Positions 13,028 to 22,702 of a DNA stretch of 64,000 bases are shown piece after piece. Each line of letters opens with the position of its first letter. Positions within the stretch are counted from its first letter, which is position 1. The DNA comes from Shewanella baltica. GTDB lineage: Bacteria; Pseudomonadota; Gammaproteobacteria; Enterobacterales; Shewanellaceae. Below the pieces are notes generated by a model. That model was not told where the DNA came from and searched no databases. It worked only from the letters and a program-made list of their open reading frames with translations. The translations under genes were made by a program, and so were the position numbers. The stretch is taken from contig NZ_UGYM01000002.1 in the NCBI RefSeq assembly GCF_900456975.1, positions 4,898,001-4,962,000 on the forward strand. Direction: 5' to 3'.

Positions 13028-14572
13028 TTACTCTTTAATGTGGATTAAGGGCTTGCCCGTCATCTCTGCTGGAATGGCTTCGCCAATCAAGGTCAAGATA
13101 GTCGGTGCGACATCGCTGAGTTTACCACCTTCATCTATGGTCGCATCGCGGCCCACAAAGACGAAAGGTACCAGTTCACTGGTGTGGGCTGTGTGTGCCT
13201 GACCTGTGGTTTCGTCCGTCATTTGCTCGGCGTTGCCGTGGTCGGCGGTAATAATGCATTCACCACCCACTTTCGCCAGCGCATCCACTACACGGCCGAT
13301 ACAAGCGTCAACTGCTTCACAGGCTTGAACGGCGGCATCGAAATTACCCGTGTGGCCAACCATGTCGCCATTCGGATAGTTACAGATGATCACGTCGTAC
13401 TTGGTCGACTCAATCGCCGCCACTAACTTGTCGGTCAGCTCGGCTGAACTCATCTCAGGCTGTAGATCGTAAGTCGCCACTTTAGGTGAGTTGATTAGGA
13501 TGCGATCTTCACCTTCGAATGGCTCTTCTTTGCCGCCGTTGAAGAAGAAAGTCACATGGGCGTATTTCTCAGTTTCAGAAATACGCAGTTGAGTACGACC
13601 TTGTTTTTGCAGCACTTCACCTAAGGTATTCACCAAGTTTTCAGATGGATACGCGATAGGTGCTTTGATGTCGCCGGCGTACTCAGTCAGAGTGACAAAG
13701 TGCATTTTCGGCACTACAGCACGTTCGAAACCATCGAAGTCTGGGTTGATAAAGCTACGGGTGATTTGGCGGGCACGGTCGGCACGGAAGTTCATAAATA
13801 TCAGTGCATCGCCATCTTGCAAGGTCGCAACTTGGCCGTCTGCATCTGTAATTGCCGATGAAGAGACGAACTCGTCATTCTCGTTACGCTCGTAAGCCGC
13901 TTCCAATGCAGTAACCGCATTGTCGTATTGGAATTTTGACTTGCCTTGGGTGATTAAATCGTAGGCTTGCGAGACGCGATCCCAACGATTATCCCTGTCC
14001 ATTGCAAAGTAACGACCAATCATCGAGGCGATACGGCCATGGCCTAATGTAGTAAACAGATCATCAAAATGGCTCAAGCTGCTCTTAGCGCTACGCGGTG
14101 GTGTATCGCGGCCGTCGAGGAAAGCGTGCAAGTAAACCTTAGTTGCGCCACGGGCAACGGCCATACGGCACATCGCTTCGATATGCTCTTCATGGCTGTG
14201 AACACCACCGGCAGAAAGCAGACCCATAATGTGCACTGCGCCACCGGCTTTAATGGCCGAGTCAACCGCATCACACAGGGCTGGATTTTGTTCAAACTCA
14301 TGATCTGCAATGGCTTTACTGATGCGAGTGAGTTCTTGATAAACCACACGGCCAGAGCCTAAGTTAATGTGGCCAACTTCAGAATTTCCCATCTGGCCAT
14401 CAGGTAAGCCTACATCTAAGCCAGAACCTGAAATCAAACTATGTGGATATTGAGCGTTGAGACGGTCGAGTACCGGAGTATTGGCGTGGAAAATCGCATT
14501 GTTATGCGTGTTTTCACGGTAGCCCCAGCCATCGAGGATCAACAACGCGAGCGGACGTTTAGCTGTCGTCAT
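13028..14572 (-). CDS. gpmI: 2,3-bisphosphoglycerate-independent phosphoglycerate mutase
   Basis: A 514-residue cytosolic glycolytic enzyme that interconverts 3- and 2-phosphoglycerate. Family marks are the [10 protein letters not shown] metal site at the N-terminus, the phosphorylated Ser in [23 protein letters not shown], and the C-terminal metal residues in [11 protein letters not shown] and [11 protein letters not shown]. The length matches the family. It leads the minus-strand cluster with envC, ctpA and yibQ, an arrangement known from enteric bacteria and vibrios. Confidence 0.97.
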   Translation of the reverse strand: MTTAKRPLALLILDGWGYRENTHNNAIFHANTPVLDRLNAQYPHSLISGSGLDVGLPDGQMGNSEVGHINLGSGRVVYQELTRISKAIADHEFEQNPALCDAVDSAIKAGGAVHIMGLLSAGGVHSHEEHIEAMCRMAVARGATKVYLHAFLDGRDTPPRSAKSSLSHFDDLFTTLGHGRIASMIGRYFAMDRDNRWDRVSQAYDLITQGKSKFQYDNAVTALEAAYERNENDEFVSSSAITDADGQVATLQDGDALIFMNFRADRARQITRSFINPDFDGFERAVVPKMHFVTLTEYAGDIKAPIAYPSENLVNTLGEVLQKQGRTQLRISETEKYAHVTFFFNGGKEEPFEGEDRILINSPKVATYDLQPEMSSAELTDKLVAAIESTKYDVIICNYPNGDMVGHTGNFDAAVQACEAVDACIGRVVDALAKVGGECIITADHGNAEQMTDETTGQAHTAHTSELVPFVFVGRDATIDEGGKLSDVAPTILTLIGEAIPAEMTGKPLIHIKE

Positions 14573-14839
14573 AGTGATACCTTTAAGTTTTATAGAAGCG
14601 ATAGAAATCTGAAATTGGTCAAATATTACTACGTTAGCGGGGTATGAAAAAGCGCTTTACCCCGATTAAGGTCATCGAATCACTAATTCGTCCGATTCTG
14701 TGGCTGGCTTGTAACAAGCACCTAGGCAATTGCGCTAAAAGTGCGATCTCGAACTGTGACTAAACTGCTGCAATCTGCCAAGGCAATCGGTATACTCTGT
14801 GCCCTTATCGAATTTTCGCCATTTATGCGGGCAATCATC

Positions 14840-15274
14840 ATGCAAGAATATATCGAATTTTTTAAAGCTCACTCAATGTTAAGTCTGGCCTGGGTGGGAT
14901 TATTTGTTGTGCTTGTCGCGAGTATCATCAAATCGAGCATGTCAAAAATCAAAAGTATTTCTCACCAAGAACTGACAATTATGGTGAACAGACAAGACGC
15001 TAAAGTCGTTGATGTGCGCTCTAATGACGAGTTCCGCAAGGGGCATATTGTTGATGCAATTAACGTTACGCTAGCAGATATTAAAAATAATCAGATATCT
15101 GCCCTTGAAAAGTTTAAAGCCAGTCCCATTATATTGGTATGCAATGCTGGCATGACCTCGTCTCAAGCCGCTCAGCTTTTAAGCCAACAAGGTTTCGAAA
15201 ACCTGTATAACTTGAAAGGTGGTATGGGTGAATGGCAGGCAGCAAATATGCCTGTTTCAAAAAGCAAAAGATAA
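14840..15274 (+). CDS. yibN: Membrane-anchored rhodanese-like protein (YibN)
   Basis: A 144-residue protein with one N-terminal membrane segment (LSLAWVGLFVVLVASII), then a single rhodanese domain (about residues 35-138). The loop reads ILVCNAGMTSS, so the catalytic Cys is present, with GMGEWQ near the end. It is divergent from gpmI and upstream of secB and gpsA, as yibN is in E. coli. I start at ATG 14840 because MQEYIEFFKAHSMLSLAW aligns with E. coli YibN; upstream in-frame codons add no conserved sequence. The sulphur acceptor is unknown. Confidence 0.88.
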   Translation: MQEYIEFFKAHSMLSLAWVGLFVVLVASIIKSSMSKIKSISHQELTIMVNRQDAKVVDVRSNDEFRKGHIVDAINVTLADIKNNQISALEKFKASPIILVCNAGMTSSQAAQLLSQQGFENLYNLKGGMGEWQAANMPVSKSKR

Positions 15275-15498
15275 GTTGTCGGCGGCAGTTATGATTTAAG
15301 CTGCACCCTATCCTTTAGGCAGTGTAGCAATACAGTCATCATTGTTTGGCATACTGATCCTGCGGTCGCTAAGGGCTTAATGTAAGTTTTTAGACTGGTT
15401 CGATCGATACCCGAATATGGGTGCAAGTTGGGATGATACCGAGATCTGATACAGGCCTTGAGTAACATAAGCCCCGAGCCAATTTACGTTCAAAGATG

Positions 15499-15529
15499 AA
15501 TTGGCTTTCAAATAATAATTGGCTTTCAA
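15499..15529. repeat. 13-bp direct repeat upstream of secB
   Basis: The sequence aattggctttcaa occurs at 15499-15511 and again at 15517-15529. It lies in the 295-base gap between yibN and secB, about 40 bases before the secB start. No protein is known to me that binds it; it may be chance. I see no other feature in this gap. Confidence 0.45.
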
Positions 15530-15569
15530 CGAAAAGCCGATACAACATTGATAGGATAGGTAGGAAATT

Positions 15570-16055
15570 ATGGCTGAAGTAGCAAACAACGAACAACAAG
15601 CCCCACAATTCAACATCCAACGTGTTTACACTAAAGATGTGTCTTTCGAAACGCCTAACAGCCCAGCTGTATTCCAAAAAGAATGGAACCCAGAAGTTAA
15701 GTTAGATTTAGACACGCGCAGCGCTAAATTAGCTGACGATGTGTATGAAGTTGTCCTGTCTTTAACGGTAACTGCACAAAACGGTGGCGATACCGCTTTC
15801 CTATGTGAAGTACAACAAGCTGGTATCTTCTCTATCACTGGTCTGACTGAGCCACAACTGGCCCATTCATTAGGTGCATACTGCCCTAACATCCTATTCC
15901 CATATGCTCGCGAAACCGTGGGCAGCTTAGTCGGTCGTGGTACTTTCCCACAACTGAACTTAGCACCAGTTAACTTCGACGCGCTGTTTGCTCAATACGT
16001 GCAACAACGTCAAGCTGCTGCGACTGCACCAGCTGCCGAAGAAGCTAACGCTTAA
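15570..16055 (+). CDS. secB: Protein-export chaperone SecB
   Basis: A 161-residue cytosolic tetrameric chaperone that keeps preproteins unfolded for SecA. Typical features are the [20 protein letters not shown]-terminus, [21 protein letters not shown] and the highly conserved [13 protein letters not shown] followed by [17 protein letters not shown]. The C-terminal tail is Ala- and Gln-rich. A GGTAGGAA ribosome site precedes ATG 15570. gpsA begins 4 bases after the stop, the usual secB-gpsA pairing. Confidence 0.98.
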   Translation: MAEVANNEQQAPQFNIQRVYTKDVSFETPNSPAVFQKEWNPEVKLDLDTRSAKLADDVYEVVLSLTVTAQNGGDTAFLCEVQQAGIFSITGLTEPQLAHSLGAYCPNILFPYARETVGSLVGRGTFPQLNLAPVNFDALFAQYVQQRQAAATAPAAEEANA

Positions 16056-16059
16056 TTAC

Positions 16060-17076
16060 ATGAAAAACTCTGCCGATATCACGGTATTAGGGGCGGGCTC
16101 TTATGGCACCGCCCTTGCCATTTCTTTAGCCAGCAACGGTCATAAGACCTTGTTATGGGGACACGATCCTGTCCACATGCAAACGCTTGCTCAAGACAAG
16201 TGCAACCAAGCGTTTTTGCCTGGTATTGCGTTTCCTGATTGTTTACAGATCGAAGCCGATTTAGCCAAAGCCTTAGCTGCCAGTAATAATGTGTTAGTGG
16301 TAGTGCCAAGCCATGTGTTTGGAACTGTGCTTGAGCAAGCTAAACCGTTACTCCGTAGCGATGCGCGCATCGTATGGGCAACGAAAGGGCTCGAGCCTGA
16401 AACCGGACGTTTGCTGCAAGATGTGGCCCGTGATGTGTTAGGTGAGCAATATCCGCTGGCGGTGTTATCTGGGCCGACCTTCGCGAAAGAATTAGCCATG
16501 GGTTTACCTACGGCCATTTCGGTTGCGGGTACTTGTCCTACGTTCACCAACGATCTCGTCGAGCTGTTACACAGCCCTAAACGTTTGCGGGTTTACGCCA
16601 ACGACGACTTTACCGGACTGCAACTTGGCGGTGCGGTAAAGAACGTGATCGCGATTGGTGCGGGTATGTCTGACGGCATCGGCTTTGGTGCCAATGCCAG
16701 AACGGCCTTGATTACCCGTGGTTTAGTCGAGTTAACTCGTTTAGGCGAAGCCTTAGGGGCCAATGCGGCCACCTTTATGGGAATGGCGGGGTTAGGCGAC
16801 TTAGTGTTGACCTGTACCGACAACCAATCCCGTAACCGTCGTTTCGGTTTAGCCTTAGGTAAAGGCTGTGATGTGATCACTGCACAGGCTGAAATCGGCC
16901 AAGTGGTTGAAGGTTATCGCAATACCAAAGAAGTGTTTACGCTTGCGAAACGCCTTGGGGTTGAAATGCCAATCACCGAGCAGATTTACCAAGTCTTGTA
17001 CCAAGGTAAATCGCCCGTCGATGCTGCGAAAGAATTGCTCAGCAGAGAAAAGAAATCAGAAACGCCCGCGCAATAA
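16060..17076 (+). CDS. gpsA: Glycerol-3-phosphate dehydrogenase [NAD(P)+]
   Basis: Makes sn-glycerol 3-phosphate from dihydroxyacetone phosphate for phospholipid synthesis. The 338-residue protein has the Rossmann motif [12 protein letters not shown] at its N-terminus, SGPTFAKE, the catalytic Lys in [12 protein letters not shown] and the GLGDLVLTC motif. I start at ATG 16060, 4 bases after the secB stop, because the dinucleotide fold begins there; the open frame extends back into secB without homology. A Rho-independent terminator follows. Confidence 0.97.
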   Translation: MKNSADITVLGAGSYGTALAISLASNGHKTLLWGHDPVHMQTLAQDKCNQAFLPGIAFPDCLQIEADLAKALAASNNVLVVVPSHVFGTVLEQAKPLLRSDARIVWATKGLEPETGRLLQDVARDVLGEQYPLAVLSGPTFAKELAMGLPTAISVAGTCPTFTNDLVELLHSPKRLRVYANDDFTGLQLGGAVKNVIAIGAGMSDGIGFGANARTALITRGLVELTRLGEALGANAATFMGMAGLGDLVLTCTDNQSRNRRFGLALGKGCDVITAQAEIGQVVEGYRNTKEVFTLAKRLGVEMPITEQIYQVLYQGKSPVDAAKELLSREKKSETPAQ

Positions 17077-17107
17077 ACCGCGAGCCGCAATGATGCTGAA
17101 TAAAGGA

Positions 17108-17134
17108 AAGGGTGCTAAAATAGCGCCCTTTTTT
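17108..17134 (+). terminator. Terminator after gpsA
   Basis: The arms aagggtgct and agcgccctt (one G-T pair) enclose a 5-base A-rich loop, followed by TTTT. It lies 32 bases after the gpsA stop. Confidence 0.85.
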
Positions 17135-17261
17135 GTGCCTAACGTTTGAGCTTATCTTTGCTCCGTTTAGCGGTTGCTGGCTTGCCTGCTAAAGGTTCGT
17201 GAGTCAGCAAACTGCCTGTTGGCAGTCAATACCAATCAATTTATCTGTGTGGAGTAAGAGC

Positions 17262-18446
17262 GTGAAACATCATGATGTCATTATTATCGGAGCCGGCGCC
17301 GCGGGATTGATGTGTGCAGCGACCGCGGGTTACCGAGGCCGTGATGTACTCGTACTCGACAATGCCAAGCAAGCCGGGCGTAAAATCCTCATCAGCGGCG
17401 GCGGGCGTTGTAACTTCACTAACTTTAAAGTCGAGCCCGCTAACTTCCTCTGTGGTAATCCCCACTTTGTTAAGTCGGCACTCGCGCGTTATCCGTCGCA
17501 CCAGTTTATTGAACTGGTCGAGCGCCACGGCATTGAATACCACGAACGCGACCACGGCCAACTGTTTTGCAATGACTCGGCTAAAGAGATAGTCACTATG
17601 CTATTGACCGAGTGTGAATGGGCAGGCGTTACCATTAAGCTGCGCACCGATATTCTGGCTGTTAAAAAGACCGAGGCAGGGCGCTTTGAGCTCAATACCT
17701 CTAATGGCGAACTAAGCTGCGACTCACTAGTTATCGCCACGGGCGGCTTATCCATGCCTAAACTCGGCGCCACGCCTTACGGTTATCAACTGGCCGAGCA
17801 ATTTGGTCTCAAAGTATTGCCAACTCACGCGGGTTTAGTGCCTTTTACATGGCACAGTGAAGATAAAATTCGCTTCGAACCTTTGTCGGGCATCGCAGTG
17901 CCGAGCCGCATTACCGCCAAAGATGGCACTGCATTTAGCGAAGCGTTGCTATTCACTCACCGCGGCTTATCTGGCCCCGCAATTTTGCAGATTTCCAACT
18001 ATTGGAAAGCGGGCGAAACCATAGAAATCGATCTCTTGCCGAATATGGATTTGGCGCAATTGCTAGAGCAACAATTCGCCGCGCACCCTAAGCAAAGCCT
18101 GCGCAACACCCTCAGCCAGTGGTTACCTAAACGTTTGGTTGAAGTGCTATTCGATGAAGCTCTGTTGAATAAAGCCTTAAATCAGCTAGTGCACGCCGAG
18201 CGCGCAAAATTAGTCGATGATATCCACCGTTGGACACTATTAATGAACGGCACTGAAGGCTACCGCACCGCAGAAGTGACCTTAGGTGGTATTGATAGTA
18301 ATGAGTTGTCATCCAAAACCATGGAAGCCAGTAAAGTCGCAGGACTCTACTTTATTGGTGAAGTCATGGACGTAAGTGGTTGGTTAGGCGGGTTTAATTT
18401 CCAATGGGCCTGGGCATCCGGCGTGGCTGCAGGAAAAGCGGTTTAG
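17262..18446 (+). CDS. NAD(P)/FAD-dependent oxidoreductase (YhiN/HI0933-like)
   Basis: A 394-residue flavoprotein with the N-terminal FAD motif DVIIIGAGAAGLMCA and KILISGGGRCNFTN. The mid-protein motifs are LVIATGGLSMPKLGAT and LLFTHRGLSGPAILQ, and the C-terminal flavin contacts are GLYFIGEVMDVSGWLGGFN. This is the HI0933/YhiN family; the substrate is not known. I choose GTG 17262, which has GGAG at 17251-17254 and puts the FAD motif near the N-terminus; a longer frame from 17199 adds unconserved residues. The next gene downstream belongs to an AT-rich insert. Confidence 0.88.
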   Translation: MKHHDVIIIGAGAAGLMCAATAGYRGRDVLVLDNAKQAGRKILISGGGRCNFTNFKVEPANFLCGNPHFVKSALARYPSHQFIELVERHGIEYHERDHGQLFCNDSAKEIVTMLLTECEWAGVTIKLRTDILAVKKTEAGRFELNTSNGELSCDSLVIATGGLSMPKLGATPYGYQLAEQFGLKVLPTHAGLVPFTWHSEDKIRFEPLSGIAVPSRITAKDGTAFSEALLFTHRGLSGPAILQISNYWKAGETIEIDLLPNMDLAQLLEQQFAAHPKQSLRNTLSQWLPKRLVEVLFDEALLNKALNQLVHAERAKLVDDIHRWTLLMNGTEGYRTAEVTLGGIDSNELSSKTMEASKVAGLYFIGEVMDVSGWLGGFNFQWAWASGVAAGKAV

Positions 18447-18648
18447 AGAATCTGGTTTATTATCTTTACGTTTGTAGTTGGATCAACTTTGAGCAACTAG
18501 ATTATGTTAAAGTAACTATTCTAAAGTGGTGTTTGTCTTTTTTTGGCTCTTGAAGTGTAAATATTTGCTTGGAAACTTAAATGGTATTCGCAATTCTGAG
18601 TAATGCTATATTTCATCATGGCTAGAACTTATTCAGGGACGTATAAAG

Positions 18649-19584
18649 TTGGCAAATTACTCAATTATTGATATTTCTGATCAAGATATTGATGGTTTTG
18701 AGCAGATGGGGACCAAATCAAAATTTTGGTATACCGACTCACAAACGGGAGAAGAGTTTCTCTTTAAGTCCATTCATACCGAAGATCGTCAAGGAAACCC
18801 CATTGAAAGAAAAGGTGAAGACTGGGCTGAAAAAATTGCTTGTGGTATTGCTGAAGCTTTAGGTATTCCACATGCTCATTATGATCTAGCAAACTATCAA
18901 GGTAAAAGAGGAATTCGAAGTAAGAAATTCACCGATACCGGAGATAATATGTTTTTTGGTAATCAGCTGATTGAGCATGTAGCGAATAGAATTAATATCC
19001 CTTTAGAGATTGGACAGCGTTCACAAAAAATTGATCGTGTAGCGGTAATTTTAGCTCGACTAGTTGTAAACCCTCCCAAAGAGTGGGTCCCTACCGATAA
19101 TATAAAGTCGGCTTTTGACGTATTTATTGGTTACTTGCTATTAGACACTTTGATTTCTAATCAAGATCGCCATAACGAAAACTGGGCGATGATTACAGAT
19201 GGTAGCAAGAGTTTCCTTGCACCGTCCTTTGACCATGCCGCTAGTCTTGGAAGAAATGAATCTATTGAGAAAATGCGCGAAATTTTGGCTAGTAAGGATG
19301 AGGGCCGACAGATTTCAGCTTATGTCAGCAGAAGTAAGTCTCACTTTTATAATGGAAATGAGCGGCTAAAAACTCTTGCAGCCTTTTTGAGCTTTGGGCA
19401 ATACAGGAAAAAGGCAACTATGGAGTGGTTAACAAGACTTGAAACATTCGATCATGATTCAATGTTTTTAATTGTAAATGGCGTTCCAGAGGCAATGATG
19501 GGAAGCATTGAAAAAGAGTTTTGTATGGGTATATTAATTGCTAATAAAAACCGTATATTGCAGAATAAAGAATTGTTTATATAG
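18649..19584 (+). CDS. HipA-like (CtkA-type) protein kinase domain protein
   Basis: A 311-residue cytosolic protein that reads as a compact HipA-C-type kinase. There is a Lys in EFLFKSI (Lys40, beta-strand ATP contact) and an alpha-helix EDWAEKIACGIAEALG. The catalytic loop is SNQDRHNENW, with Asp173 and Asn176/178, and a DFG-like PSFDHAASLG carries Asp195. The HipA N-terminal subdomain is not in this protein. It starts at TTG 18649 with AGGGA at 18635-18639; an ATG at 18618 is in another frame and closes after 17 codons. No HipB-like helix-turn-helix gene is adjacent. The HIRAN gene follows 30 bases later. Base composition is clearly more AT-rich than its neighbours, suggesting transfer. The substrate is unknown. 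Confidence 0.78.
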   Translation: MANYSIIDISDQDIDGFEQMGTKSKFWYTDSQTGEEFLFKSIHTEDRQGNPIERKGEDWAEKIACGIAEALGIPHAHYDLANYQGKRGIRSKKFTDTGDNMFFGNQLIEHVANRINIPLEIGQRSQKIDRVAVILARLVVNPPKEWVPTDNIKSAFDVFIGYLLLDTLISNQDRHNENWAMITDGSKSFLAPSFDHAASLGRNESIEKMREILASKDEGRQISAYVSRSKSHFYNGNERLKTLAAFLSFGQYRKKATMEWLTRLETFDHDSMFLIVNGVPEAMMGSIEKEFCMGILIANKNRILQNKELFI

Positions 19585-19614
19585 AAAAATTTAAGAGGAT
19601 AAGGGAACTATTTC

Positions 19615-20364
19615 ATGAAAAGTGTGTTTGTCATTTGGAAAGATAGCGAGGATGGAATGTGGCATCCTGTAGCTAAGCTTACTCGTTCAGAAGACGGGTA
19701 TCGTTTCTATTACACCAAAGGCGCAAACAATAAAAATTTTATAGCATTCCCTCGTATGGATGATTTAGCAAAAGTATATCATTCAGCGTCAATGTTTTCT
19801 TTTTTCACCAACCGTCTCATTCCTACAAATAGACCAGAATTTAAAATGATGTTGGAATGGTCAGATATTCATGCTCAAGGCTATGATGAACTTGATTTAC
19901 TTGGTGTTTCTGGTGGCGCGAGAAAAACGGATGAGTTTCGTATTATTCCCGAACCAGAGGTTACTCTAAGTGGTCTATACAAAATTCGTTTTTTCATTAG
20001 TGGCGTAAGATACTTGACTGCAGAAGGTGCGGATCGTGTTAAAAAGTTAGAAGAAGGAGAAGAGCTAACGTTAGTTTATGAGGATACAAACTTACATGAT
20101 TGCAAAGCTATTTTAGTAGCTACTAAAGATAATGTTCCCGTTGGCTACTGCCCTAAATATTTCAATTGCGATATCCGAGCTCTTCTCGAAGATCCGAAGC
20201 TGAGCTCCCACTCTTTGAGAGTTGTGAAAGTAAATCAGGATGCGCCAAGTCAATTTAGAGTGTTATGTGAATTCGTTACTAGATGGCCTAAGGGATTTAG
20301 CCCATTAGTTTCTGAAGAGTATTTAACATATACAAGCCTAAGTAACGCTAAAGAATGTAATTAG
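19615..20364 (+). CDS. HIRAN-domain protein, partner of the HipA-like kinase
   Basis: A 249-residue cytosolic protein. Residues about 121-207 fit a HIRAN domain: LYKIRFFISGVRY, then GEELTLVYEDTNLHDCKAI and VPVGYCPKYF, with the charged or aromatic positions expected. HIRAN domains bind DNA 3' ends in the eukaryotic enzyme HLTF; in bacteria their role is open. Residues 1-95 form a separate unit (VIWKD.....WHPVAKL, YRFYYTKGA, MFSFFTNRLIP) that vaguely recalls the HipA N-terminal subdomain, which the adjacent kinase lacks. GAGGATAAGGGA precedes ATG 19615. The two genes look like one operon closed by a terminator at 20448. Confidence 0.72.
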   Translation: MKSVFVIWKDSEDGMWHPVAKLTRSEDGYRFYYTKGANNKNFIAFPRMDDLAKVYHSASMFSFFTNRLIPTNRPEFKMMLEWSDIHAQGYDELDLLGVSGGARKTDEFRIIPEPEVTLSGLYKIRFFISGVRYLTAEGADRVKKLEEGEELTLVYEDTNLHDCKAILVATKDNVPVGYCPKYFNCDIRALLEDPKLSSHSLRVVKVNQDAPSQFRVLCEFVTRWPKGFSPLVSEEYLTYTSLSNAKECN

Positions 20365-20447
20365 CTTCAACTATCTGATTATGATGGATTTTTATCCTTC
20401 CTGTAGATCCTGTGCTAAGGTTAATTAACATATTTAGATGTCGAAAT

Positions 20448-20472
20448 AAGCCACAAGTCAAGTGGCTTTTTA
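20448..20472 (+). terminator. Terminator after the kinase/HIRAN cassette
   Basis: The arms aagccac and gtggctt surround a 7-base loop and are followed by TTTTAT. It lies 84 bases after the HIRAN gene stop. The T-run is only on the + side, so it serves the cassette and not the minus-strand ktrB. Confidence 0.75.
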
Positions 20473-20594
20473 TTTCCTTTTTTTCAAAAAACAACGGTTT
20501 TATTCTAACAACGCGATATGTCCTATGACTTAGGATCTCTTTGACTCTTCACCAATTTGTGGCTTTCTAGGTCCTTGATGTCAAGAATACCAAC

Positions 20595-21956
20595 TCAACC
20601 AATCGCCAGTTTGGTTTCTGCGTAGCGCAGTTTTTTCACCCTTGGATTCGCGAGGAAATAGGCGAGCATGAGTGGGCCGAGGCGACCCATGAACATCATA
20701 AAGATGATGATGGCTTGGCCTAGGCTAGTTAAGTTACCAGTTAAACCTCGGGACAAACCGACAGTACCCAGTGCGGATATGGCCTCGAAGACGATATCGA
20801 TTAACGGTGCTTTCTCACTTAATACCAATATGAAGATGGCCAGCCAAGATACGACCAGAGAGATGATGGTCAGCGCTAAGGCTTTGCTGACGGTATCTTT
20901 GGGGATTTCCCGTTTAAACACATAGATGGCTTCGTCGCGGCGTAAATAACCATAAGTGGCCAAAATCAATACCATAAAGGTGACGACTTTAATGCCGCTA
21001 GCGGTACTTAATGAGCCGCCGCCGATAAACATCAGCACGAGTATGAGCAAGGTGCTGGCGTCTTCGAGTTGGTCAATCGCTAGGGTATTAAAGCCTGCGG
21101 TGCGCGGTGTAACGGCTTGAAACCATGAGGCTAACCATTTGCCGAGTTCGCTTAAGGGCGCCAAGGTGTTGGGGTTGTTGTACTCAATAAAGTAAATCGC
21201 AATCACGGCGACCGCGTTGATGACAATAGTGCCGGTGATCATCATGCGGCTGTAAACGCTGAGTTTTGACCAACGTTTGTTCCTACGCAGATCTATCCAC
21301 ACCGAAAATCCTAAACCACCAATGATAAATAAACCTGTGATGGTTAGGTTGATCACGGGATCGGCCACATAGGGCATTAGGCTGTCGGCACTGAGGGCAA
21401 AACCTGCGTTATTAAAGGCGCTAATCGTATAGAAAAAACCGTGGAATAAGCTGGTTTGCCAGCCGAGTTCATGGCTCCAATGCACTGATAGAATCAGCAT
21501 GCCTACGGCTTCAACCAGCAGCGAAAACACAAATACGGCTTTGGCGGTTGAGACTAATGTCGATGTATCGGTTTGATTAAACGCCTCTTTTGCGACGGTT
21601 TGCTGTAGAAAGCCAATCTTACCGCCAAGGGCGATAAGGGTGACAATCGCAAAGGTCATCAAGCCTAAACCCCCGCATTGAATTAACAGCGCGATTATCA
21701 CTTGGCCAAAGGGCGTGAACACACTTCCAGTATCGACGACCACAAGCCCTGTTACTGTCACCGCCGAGGTGACGGTAAATAGGCTTTGCAACCAAGTAAT
21801 GGGTGACACAGTGGCGATGGGCAGTTTAAGTAAGCATGTGCCGACGAGTATCAGCAGGGCAAAGCTTGCACTTAAGATAAAGGGCGGCGCGCCAAAGAGT
21901 TTTTTGCCGCTTTTAGGAGTGTGCTCTAGGGTGAGCGAAGGATGCCATTGAACCAC
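20595..21956 (-). CDS. ktrB: Potassium transporter membrane subunit (TrkH/KtrB family)
   Basis: A 453-residue inner-membrane protein made of four M1-P-M2 repeats. The four selectivity-filter segments are TVTGLVV, SAFNNAGFA, TPRTAGFN and SALGTVGLSRG, each with the conserved glycine. KtrB proteins import K+, often Na+-dependent, and are gated by the KtrA ring. The start is GTG 21956, one base after the ktrA stop (TAA G GTG), so translation is coupled. The length is typical of KtrB and shorter than TrkH. Confidence 0.92.
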   Translation of the reverse strand: MVQWHPSLTLEHTPKSGKKLFGAPPFILSASFALLILVGTCLLKLPIATVSPITWLQSLFTVTSAVTVTGLVVVDTGSVFTPFGQVIIALLIQCGGLGLMTFAIVTLIALGGKIGFLQQTVAKEAFNQTDTSTLVSTAKAVFVFSLLVEAVGMLILSVHWSHELGWQTSLFHGFFYTISAFNNAGFALSADSLMPYVADPVINLTITGLFIIGGLGFSVWIDLRRNKRWSKLSVYSRMMITGTIVINAVAVIAIYFIEYNNPNTLAPLSELGKWLASWFQAVTPRTAGFNTLAIDQLEDASTLLILVLMFIGGGSLSTASGIKVVTFMVLILATYGYLRRDEAIYVFKREIPKDTVSKALALTIISLVVSWLAIFILVLSEKAPLIDIVFEAISALGTVGLSRGLTGNLTSLGQAIIIFMMFMGRLGPLMLAYFLANPRVKKLRYAETKLAIG

Positions 21957-21957
21957 C

Positions 21958-22656
21958 TTACACCAACCTTGGCGCGAGCTGTTTTAACTCGGCACGGCTA
22001 CCGCAAAGGAATAAGGCATCCTCTGTGTGCAAGGTAAAATCGCTATCAATCTTGCTAAATACGCTCTGCTCACGTTTGACCATTAACGGCGCGACTTTGC
22101 CCTTAGGGCTGCGTTGCACGTTAGTTTGCTCATCAGTGTTTTTCTCTTGCAAGTTCCCTAGCAGCTGGCCAACAGTGGCTTGATGCAAATGGGCTTTAAT
22201 ATGGATTTCAACAATATAGAGCCCGTCGCCGATGGCGAGAAAGTTATTAACCATAGGGTAGTTTAGCGACTGGGCGACGCGGACCCCCATATCTTCTTCA
22301 GGGTGGATAATCCGAGTAACATCGAGTTTAGACAATATGGTGTGGTGCGCCTTATTGCTGGCTTTAACCCAAATATTTTGCACGCCGAGATTTTTCAGTG
22401 CCAGTGTGCACAGCAGGCTCGATTGCATATCAAAACCGATAGCGACAATCACAACTTCGCTACTGGCAAGATCGAGTTCCCTTAGTGACGCCTCATCAGC
22501 GCAATCGCAAATTACGGCTTCTGTAAGAACTTCTACATATTTTTCAACAGCTTTATGGTCATTATCGACACCTGTAACCGTATGACCTAAGTGGATCAGT
22601 TCTCGGCTCACTGCGACGCCAAATCGCCCTAATCCAATAACGGTAAAATGCGCCAT
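21958..22656 (-). CDS. ktrA: Potassium uptake regulatory subunit (TrkA/KtrA family)
   Basis: A 232-residue cytosolic RCK protein. The N-terminal nucleotide-binding domain begins FTVIGLGRFGVAVSREL and has VDNDHKAVE and VVIVAIGFDMQSSL. A C-terminal TrkA-C domain follows (about 140-232). It binds ATP/ADP or NAD(H) and gates KtrB, encoded directly downstream. An AAAGGATG ribosome site precedes the ATG. It is 46 bases from the kdpE-like gene with no terminator between, which supports a four-gene operon. Confidence 0.93.
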   Translation of the reverse strand: MAHFTVIGLGRFGVAVSRELIHLGHTVTGVDNDHKAVEKYVEVLTEAVICDCADEASLRELDLASSEVVIVAIGFDMQSSLLCTLALKNLGVQNIWVKASNKAHHTILSKLDVTRIIHPEEDMGVRVAQSLNYPMVNNFLAIGDGLYIVEIHIKAHLHQATVGQLLGNLQEKNTDEQTNVQRSPKGKVAPLMVKREQSVFSKIDSDFTLHTEDALFLCGSRAELKQLAPRLV

Positions 22657-22702
22657 ACAAACATCCTTTTATGATTTTTTGAAAGTGTTGATGATAAAAA
22701 CG

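Noticed and set aside
18618..18671. A 17-codon ATG frame upstream of the kinase as leader peptide or HipB-like antitoxin
   Set aside because: It is far too short for a helix-turn-helix protein, has no clear ribosome site and overlaps the TTG start region of the kinase in another frame.
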